NCBI RefSeq assembly: GCF_004379255.2
Contig: NC_056037.1
Coordinates: 16,688,902-16,752,901 of the forward strand
Reading direction: 5' to 3'
Length of the DNA stretch: 64,000 nucleotides
Source of the DNA: Salvia splendens
Lineage: Eukaryota > Streptophyta > Magnoliopsida > Lamiales > Lamiaceae
The translations under genes were made by a program, and so were the position numbers. Positions 58,673 through 64,000 of the stretch are shown one piece after another; within the stretch, counting starts at the first letter, position 1, and every line of letters starts with the position of its first letter. The notes under the pieces are model-generated. The model saw only the letters and a program-made list of their open reading frames with translations. It made no database searches and had not been told where the DNA came from.

Positions 58673-59062
58673 TATTATTTTTTTTTTAAATTTGAAATTT
58701 GGCTTTATACAATAAATCGGAACAAGACAATGCATAATTCAAGCACAAATAAGACGAATAAGGAGAAAATGAAATAAATTTTATTGATTTTGAGTTGTAA
58801 CGGACAACGATACATTACAATTTACAATACATAAGTATACAATACAACAACATACAACAATATAATATAATTTACAAGTGTCGTCGCCTAGTGGGACTCG
58901 GAAGGTAAATAAAAAAAACATGAAATGGGGGGGAAAAGGAAAAATTGAAAAGGGCTTGGGATCAACTTAAACTTTCAAAGTTAAACTTTTCAAATTTAAG
59001 TTGAGTTGCCTACGTATCCACAATTTTATTGAGGAATCAAAGCCCACGTAGTTCTCTTACCT

Positions 59063-59430
59063 TAGGATCAACCCTTTTTTCTTGCAAAATGTTGCCCATT
59101 TTCTAAGCAAACACATATCAGCACGCCATATACACATTGCTGCATTTCTAATAGGGGCAATTTGATCTTCCAAAGCAATCAATGCATCTCGAACACACAT
59201 AGTCAGAATATTATTCAAGCATGGAAAAAATTAGCACTAATAGATAGTTTGTTCTGATTTTTTCCATGCTAGATGCTTGAATAATGTTCTGACTATGTGT
59301 GTTCGAGATGCATTGATTGCTTTGGAAGATCAAATTGCCCCTATTAGAAATGAAGCAATGTGTATATGGCGTGCTGATATGTGTTTGCTTAGAAAATGGG
59401 CAACATTTTGCAAGAAAAAATGGTTGATTC
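59063..59430. repeat. Hairpin 1: inverted repeat of a coding fragment
   Basis: Left arm about 59063-59229, loop about 59230-59255, right arm about 59256-59430. The arms are almost perfectly complementary, apart from an extra 8 bp in the right arm (ccatgctagatgcttg) and a few substitutions. On the plus strand the right arm is open and reads MCVRDALIALEDQIAPIRNE, then CIWRADMCLLRKWATFCKKK: protein-like, but unidentified by me. Confidence 0.9.
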
Positions 59431-59440
59431 CGAGAAGAAT

Positions 59441-59770
59441 TATACTTGAAGATCATTAAAATATATTCCCCATTTGATAAATATCTTATTGGTGAAAAAG
59501 TGGGTATCTTTGAGGCAGATGGTACTGGAACACAAATTTATATATGGAATCTGGATGAATGAGGATCAGATTATAGTTTAAAATGGGAAGCTGGGTTCAT
59601 TGGCGGCCAGTTAACCCAGCTTCCCATTTTAAACTATAATCTGATCCCCATTCATCCAGATTTCATATATAAATTTGTGTTCCAGTACCATCTGCCCCAA
59701 AGATATCCACTTTTTCACTAATAAGATACTTATCAAATGGGGAATATATTTTAATAATCTTCAAGTACAA
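59441..59770. repeat. Hairpin 2: inverted repeat of a GHKL/MORC-like coding fragment
   Basis: Left arm 59441-59597, loop of about 15 bp (cattggcggccagtt), right arm 59613-59770. On the plus strand the left arm reads, after a shift relative to hairpin 1, KIYSPFDKYLIGEKVGIF, then GTGTQIYIWNLDE, a stop (TGA), and GSDYSLKWEAG. The right arm has TGG (Trp) where the left has TGA. The wording resembles the segment after the ATPase fold in GHKL proteins of the MORC/SMCHD1 type, from memory and not certain. Both arms are diverged by only a few bases. Confidence 0.9.
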
Positions 59771-60011
59771 CTTAGCCGCAACAGCGATACATTACAATTA
59801 CAAATAAAAAAACATGAAATGGGGGGGGGGGGAAATAATTGAAAAGGGCTTGAGCTCAACTTAAACTTTCGAAGTTAAACTTTTCAAATTTAAGTTGAGG
59901 TGCCTACGTATCCACAATTTTATTGAGGAATCAAAGCCCACGTAGTTCTCTTACCTTGTTTACCTTTTTGGTCGGCTGTGCTCGCCGTTCACCCCCCCTG
60001 TCGACTCATTG

Positions 60012-62186
60012 CTAATGTTGAGTGCTCTCGCTCTCGCTTCTGACCTCGTCATCGCCATCGGAAGAAAATTCTTCACCATCACTCTCTACACGGAAGTCGA
60101 AATCCGGCTCTTGTGCTCTCATGTCCGCCTTTGCCCAATCGTCAAGTAACATAGTGGCTTCCATGTTCTTGGCGGAGAGATTGCTCCTTTTGTCGTCTAG
60201 GACACAACCGCCGACACTAAAAGCTTGTTCAACGGCGACGGTGGAAGCGGGAACGGCGAATATCTCCTTAGCCATGATGGAGAGTATCGGAAACTCTTTG
60301 TCATGTGTTCCCCACCAATTAAGGACGTCGATTTGTTGAGTAGGAGGACCTGCATCTTGAAAAATAGAGCGCGATTCCAAATATATATCTAATTCACTAG
60401 TCGCTCTAGTCCTATTGGTTGTAGTACCGTATAGATCTTGCAATTGTGATACTACGTCGGGATCGATCATGTTATTGGTAAAATCCCCTCCACCAAAATC
60501 AAATGTAGACGGACTAGGAGGAGCACGTACCTGGTGAACGGTGTTATACCGCATTTCATATTCCGCGTAGAGAGAACGAAGTGCACTATCTAACCTTAGT
60601 TTGATTTCATCAACATCCGGAATACTTAGTTCGAAGCATTCTCCTCTTGTCAAGCCCATTTCGCGGAGTTGAGAAAAATCCAAAGCGTGCAAACAACCAT
60701 AGTACATGTCTAAAATTTTATAAACACCATGCAACTTCCACTTTGGATCCAAGCATTTTGCAATCAAAAACACATTTGGAATACGTGAAAAATATTTTAA
60801 CCATTTTTCAACCATGTAAAACAAAATAGCCTTCAACTCAAAGAATTGAGTATTTTTCACACAAGTTTTAAAACCAATTGCCACATACATGCAATGCTCC
60901 AAAACGCGCACAGAAGTAGGATAATAAACACCGGATAACTCAACAGTGGCATTTTTTAAAGCGCGGAATAATCGAAATAAATCCATGTTGTGGTCCCAAC
61001 AAGCGGGTATCAAAATCAAATCAGAAGGAACATGAGGACAACTTCTAAAAAAATCACATAAATACTCAATGTGGTTCAAAGTCGACTCCAACATATCATA
61101 TGTCGAGTTCCAACGAGTTGAAACATCCAAACGAAAGTTGGTGTACCTGCATTGCTTACTATGACAATATCTCTTCCAAGCTCTACCAATAGGAGCTTTG
61201 TTATGAATCAACTTCACAGCAGTTCTAATAGGATCAACATACTTTTGCCACAAATCGATCGCATCTTGAACACACAAATTCAAAATATGGGCAATACATC
61301 GCACATGAAAATATTTGCCATCAATAACAGGAGAACATGCACTGATTAGTTCATCTATGCTAGCAGTGTTAGCGCTAGCATTGTCAAAACCAATTGAAAA
61401 AATTTTATTGATCAATTGAAATTCATTCAAAACTTGAATGATCAATTGAGCAATTGCTTGTGCAGTGTGTGGTGCGGGAAATTCCCGAAATGCAATCAAA
61501 CGTTTGTTTAAAGTCCAACTGTGATCAACGAAATGCACAGTGATGCCCATATACGAATTTTTACAAAAACAATCAGTCCACACATCAGAACAAATAGAAA
61601 CTTTATGCCCTAAGTTAATAATAAACGTACCTAATTGCGCCTTCTTTTCCAAGCATTGTCGAACAACGGCCCGAGTCATTGAAGTTCGACTCAATTTTCT
61701 TGCAGCGGCATTATAAACTTGCCGCATACTCGACTCAAAAGCATCGTTATCAAAAGCATTGAATGGAAAATGTTTCATAACGGCAAATGTAGACATCACA
61801 TTAAGAGCATTTTTATGATCATATTTCAAAAGAGTATTGCTACACGTACCTGATGTTTGGGATGAACCCGTCCCACTCCCGGTCCCGACTCCATGTTGAA
61901 AGTTGAGTTGAGTTTGGGTTGGAGCGATACCAAACTCGACCGGATGCGCTTTCTCCATGTGACGGGTAAATGTACCGTATCCTCCACCCCTTCGGAATGT
62001 GTATACGTTTTCGCAATAGTTGCAATACACATTATAAGTGTTAGGATCGTTACCATCATGTACCTTCTTGAAATGTTTCACCATGATGTTTGAGGTTAAA
62101 GACCTTTCAGCTGGTCTAGGAGGTTGAGGAGGTTGTCCACGACCACGACTACCACGCCGACTCCTTGGTGGTGGTGGGGGTGGCAT
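60012..62186 (-). CDS. hAT transposase with BED zinc finger
   Basis: An open frame of 724 residues. The N-terminus is Pro/Arg-rich, then a BED-type finger with C55, C58, H76 and H81 (CNYCENVY ... FTRHMEKAH), which binds the terminal repeats. The middle is the RNase H-like catalytic core split by an insertion domain, with a first Asp in SDVWTDC and a second in IGFDNASAN. The C-terminal dimerisation region (about residues 618-690) reads DVLNWWGTHDKEFPILSIMA, VPASTVAVEQAFSVGG and LDDKRSNL, the plant hAT hallmark. The protein cuts and pastes the element, leaving 8-bp duplications. A first coding exon may lie upstream (62596-62486), joined at 62386; in that frame a TAG appears just before 62186, so a one-base slip in a GAGGGG run, or a start at 62186, must be assumed. 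No stop interrupts the main frame. Confidence 0.9.
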   Translation of the reverse strand: MPPPPPPRSRRGSRGRGQPPQPPRPAERSLTSNIMVKHFKKVHDGNDPNTYNVYCNYCENVYTFRRGGGYGTFTRHMEKAHPVEFGIAPTQTQLNFQHGVGTGSGTGSSQTSGTCSNTLLKYDHKNALNVMSTFAVMKHFPFNAFDNDAFESSMRQVYNAAARKLSRTSMTRAVVRQCLEKKAQLGTFIINLGHKVSICSDVWTDCFCKNSYMGITVHFVDHSWTLNKRLIAFREFPAPHTAQAIAQLIIQVLNEFQLINKIFSIGFDNASANTASIDELISACSPVIDGKYFHVRCIAHILNLCVQDAIDLWQKYVDPIRTAVKLIHNKAPIGRAWKRYCHSKQCRYTNFRLDVSTRWNSTYDMLESTLNHIEYLCDFFRSCPHVPSDLILIPACWDHNMDLFRLFRALKNATVELSGVYYPTSVRVLEHCMYVAIGFKTCVKNTQFFELKAILFYMVEKWLKYFSRIPNVFLIAKCLDPKWKLHGVYKILDMYYGCLHALDFSQLREMGLTRGECFELSIPDVDEIKLRLDSALRSLYAEYEMRYNTVHQVRAPPSPSTFDFGGGDFTNNMIDPDVVSQLQDLYGTTTNRTRATSELDIYLESRSIFQDAGPPTQQIDVLNWWGTHDKEFPILSIMAKEIFAVPASTVAVEQAFSVGGCVLDDKRSNLSAKNMEATMLLDDWAKADMRAQEPDFDFRVESDGEEFSSDGDDEVRSESESTQH

Positions 62187-62596
62187 TTCTTGAACCTCTT
62201 CTACCTCCTCCCCTCCTCCTCGTCGTCATCATCATCATCGTCTTCATCAACATTCACAGGGGTTGGACTTTGTTGGGAATAGGCACCGCGACCGGGAGCA
62301 CCACTACCGGTACCAACATAAGCATCGCCTTGGGATTGAGAGCGAGAGAGAGCAATAGCATGTGCCACATCTTGCTCTTCTCGAGCCTACAAAATAATAT
62401 TTGTATTGTAAATACAAAATAAAATTATGAACAATAATGTAATGTAATTCAAAATTAATTAAATTAGTAGATAATAAATATTAACCTGCCACTCATCCAT
62501 GTTCATTTGAGAAATTTCATCAATAACGGATCTCCGAGATGGCGTCTTGGCCTTTCCCTTTCCCTTATCAACACGACCTTCTCGGGATGAAGACAT
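62187..62596 (-). other. Possible upstream exons of the hAT transposase gene
   Basis: Minus strand: ATG at 62596 begins MSSSREGRVDKGKGKAK, ends at a donor (cag/gttaat at 62486/62485), and an acceptor (ttgtag) at 62387 leads to a second piece from 62386 rich in Gly and acidic residues. This piece runs into TAG in its own frame close to the main ORF start; the main frame upstream of 62186 is also closed by TGA. A single-base indel in the GA-rich run near 62205-62220 would reconcile them. Confidence 0.45.
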
Positions 62597-62939
62597 ATTG
62601 CTATGTAGAAATGTAGAAATATGGAATAATATTTTTTTTTTGTTTTAGCAACTGAGAAAGGAAGACAACTTATAGAACTACGGGAACAAGTATAAGTGTA
62701 TAACAATGCGTAAAGCGTAATAAGAGTAGCACTTGCGTAATTAAATGGAAGCACAATAGCACAAATGAGAAATTGGAGACAAAGAGAGAGAATTGGGAGA
62801 TTGAAGAGAGAAACTTTTATTAACACAAGAGTGGGGTGAATGTAAATGAGGATAGAGGGGGGTATTTATAGATAAAAATGGGGGGGGGGGGGAATGGAAG
62901 AATTCGAATTTGAAATTTGAAAAAAAAAAAATTTGAAAA

Positions 62940-63415
62940 ATCGGCAAAACCGGCGGTTTTTGGCGGAAAACCGCCGGAACCGCCGGTTTCCGGGCAAAAC
63001 CGCCGGTTCGGTCAACGAAACCGTCTGCAAAAGCTGCGTCATGTCGCCTCGTTTCTCGCGCCGCATCCGGAACCCCCTGAACCGGTGGTTAACCGCCGGT
63101 TAACCGGCGGTTCACGACCCAAAAACTGCCTGAACCGGCCGGTTTTTCAGCTGAAAAGCTGCCGCCGGTCTGCCCCATCCACATGCCTTGAAAAACGCGC
63201 CCGAACCGGCGGTTCGGCCGGTTAACCGCCGGTTCTGAACCGTCCGGAACCGCCGGTTCGGTGACGGTTCCGGTTCGAAATATCTTGAACCGGAACCGGA
63301 CCGCGACCCGAATTCTGACGGTTCCGGTTCGGGAAAAAGGCCACGATTCCGGTTCGGAACCGGAACCGGCGGTTCCGGTTCGGCGGTTAACCGCCGGAAC
63401 CGGAACCGGTGGGCA
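62940..63415. repeat. Right subterminal repeat array of the hAT element
   Basis: Dense aaccgccggttcc-type motifs in both orientations, as at the left end and in the small hAT at 53058-53416. Multiple open frames here are without meaning. Confidence 0.85.
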
Positions 63416-63429
63416 TGTCTAATCTTAAC

Positions 63430-64000
63430 CATATCGTTTTGTTTTAGAGGATTTTTAATGTACTGTAAATAATAAAACTAAACCATCCAAAAAGATGAAA
63501 TGACAAATAAAAGTTGGTGAAAAGGTTGACAAAAGATGCACATCATTCGTGTGACGAAATAGAAAAGGAAAACAGTCACCTGTACTTGCAGCTCCCTATC
63601 GCATGGTGAACGAGGGATGGAGTTATCGCCATTTTCGACCTACAAAACTCCTCCTGAATCGGGTGCTGAGATGTAAGACCCGGGTCTGAAAGATAGCTAA
63701 CATGGATACCAAACACCGAAATTATGGTAGTTATGGGATACTATCTACATAACATGGAAACTTAACGGGCCCTAAATCTCATCTCATGTGGTGGGGTAAA
63801 AGGTAAACCATTATTTTCCAATTTACTGGTCAAACGCATCTCGTTGTTCCAGAATGCCCCTCACTCTCTACATACTTGCACTACAAAATATTTAGTAGTA
63901 CTATTTTTTTAAGAATAAAAAAATCGAGGTGCGTTGAATTTCTTTTTAAATAACAACAATTAAGGCCGAAAAAAAAATCTTTAAATTAACGATAAATTAA
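63430..64000. other. Spacer to window end
   Basis: AT-rich DNA with no gene or repeat that I can name. Confidence 0.3.

Larger units (their letters stand above)
58911..59956. repeat. Direct repeat block flanking the hairpins
   Basis: About 58911-59063 and 59806-59956 are direct copies (catgaaatggggggg ... gaaaagggctt ... gttctcttacctt) differing at few bases; a 59784-59800 phrase extends the match to about 58804 with a gap. The hairpins at 59063-59770 lie exactly between the copies. The right copy runs on smoothly toward the transposase stop and looks original. Confidence 0.85.
58453..63429 (-). mobile_element. Full-length autonomous-type hAT element, 8-bp TSD
   Basis: The element is 58461-63421 (4961 bp), bounded by the perfect direct repeat atcttaac (58453-58460 and 63422-63429). 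The termini are tagtgttgcccacggttc and, read inward from the right, tagacatgcccaccggttcc. Both subterminal regions (58480-58670 and 62940-63415) are dense in aaccggcggttcc motifs, the probable transposase-binding repeats. A single large transposase ORF (62186-60012, minus strand) fills the right half. Between its stop and the left end lie a duplicated block and two large hairpins. Intact ends, perfect TSD and a long ORF suggest a fairly recent insertion. Confidence 0.92.

Noticed and set aside
62866..63432. Pro/Arg-rich open frames on both strands
   Set aside because: Same reason: subterminal repeats of the large hAT.

Overview
The window is nuclear DNA from a flowering plant, most likely a eudicot. 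The evidence is genes with many GT-AG introns, plant-specific families (MLO, FAR1-type zinc finger, chloroplast thioredoxin m), and a dense mix of plant transposons: Stowaway MITEs, PIF/Harbinger, hAT, mariner, Ty1/copia and Ty3/gypsy. The species cannot be fixed from the sequence alone.

Five ordinary host genes can be supported: (1) a 15-exon MLO-family seven-transmembrane protein at 6704-11494 (+); (2) a short FAR1-domain protein of the FRF type at 13170-13925 (+), with a spliced 5' leader and a small upstream ORF; (3) an RMA-type membrane-anchored RING E3 ligase at 16164-16931 (-), with a 5'-UTR intron of about 1.1 kb; (4) TFB4/p34, a core subunit of TFIIH, at 29071-32711 (+) in 11 coding exons; (5) a plastid thioredoxin m at 33457-34792 (-) in two exons. 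They are unrelated in function and show no operon-like logic. The intron boundaries given were read by eye from GT/AG sites and preserved reading frame.

The rest is mostly mobile DNA. 1-6100: a possible LTR end, an hAT element with a perfect 8-bp target duplication (521-2444), several Stowaway MITEs, and a Harbinger-type deletion derivative nested in one of them. 14400-15800: a long-palindrome MITE and a second Harbinger derivative. 19500-21000: a LINE-like 3' remnant and a Mutator-like foldback element. 21557-25069: a full-length plant mariner (DD39D) with a broken transposase and an unusual second ORF on the opposite strand. 25150-28480: MITEs and a decayed copia fragment. 35622-48117: the 3' end of a Tekay-like gypsy element whose long LTR is split by a 9-kb copia-type element (38503-47534) with near-identical LTRs and a decayed interior. 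48530-52739: a second gypsy body with many stops. 53058-53416: a 359-bp hAT deletion derivative. 58461-63421: a full-length hAT with TSD, TIRs and a 724-residue transposase ORF.

The most interesting structure is inside the last hAT. Between the transposase stop and the left end lie two adjacent large hairpins (59063-59770), arms about 155-170 bp, built from a protein-coding fragment that looks like a GHKL/MORC-type ATPase piece. A captured host sequence held as inverted repeats in a transposon transcript could be a source of small RNAs against a host gene. The second candidate is the convergent repeat-containing ORF in the mariner element (24239-24823). The third is an unrecognised 164-residue ORF inside the copia-type element (42795-43289).
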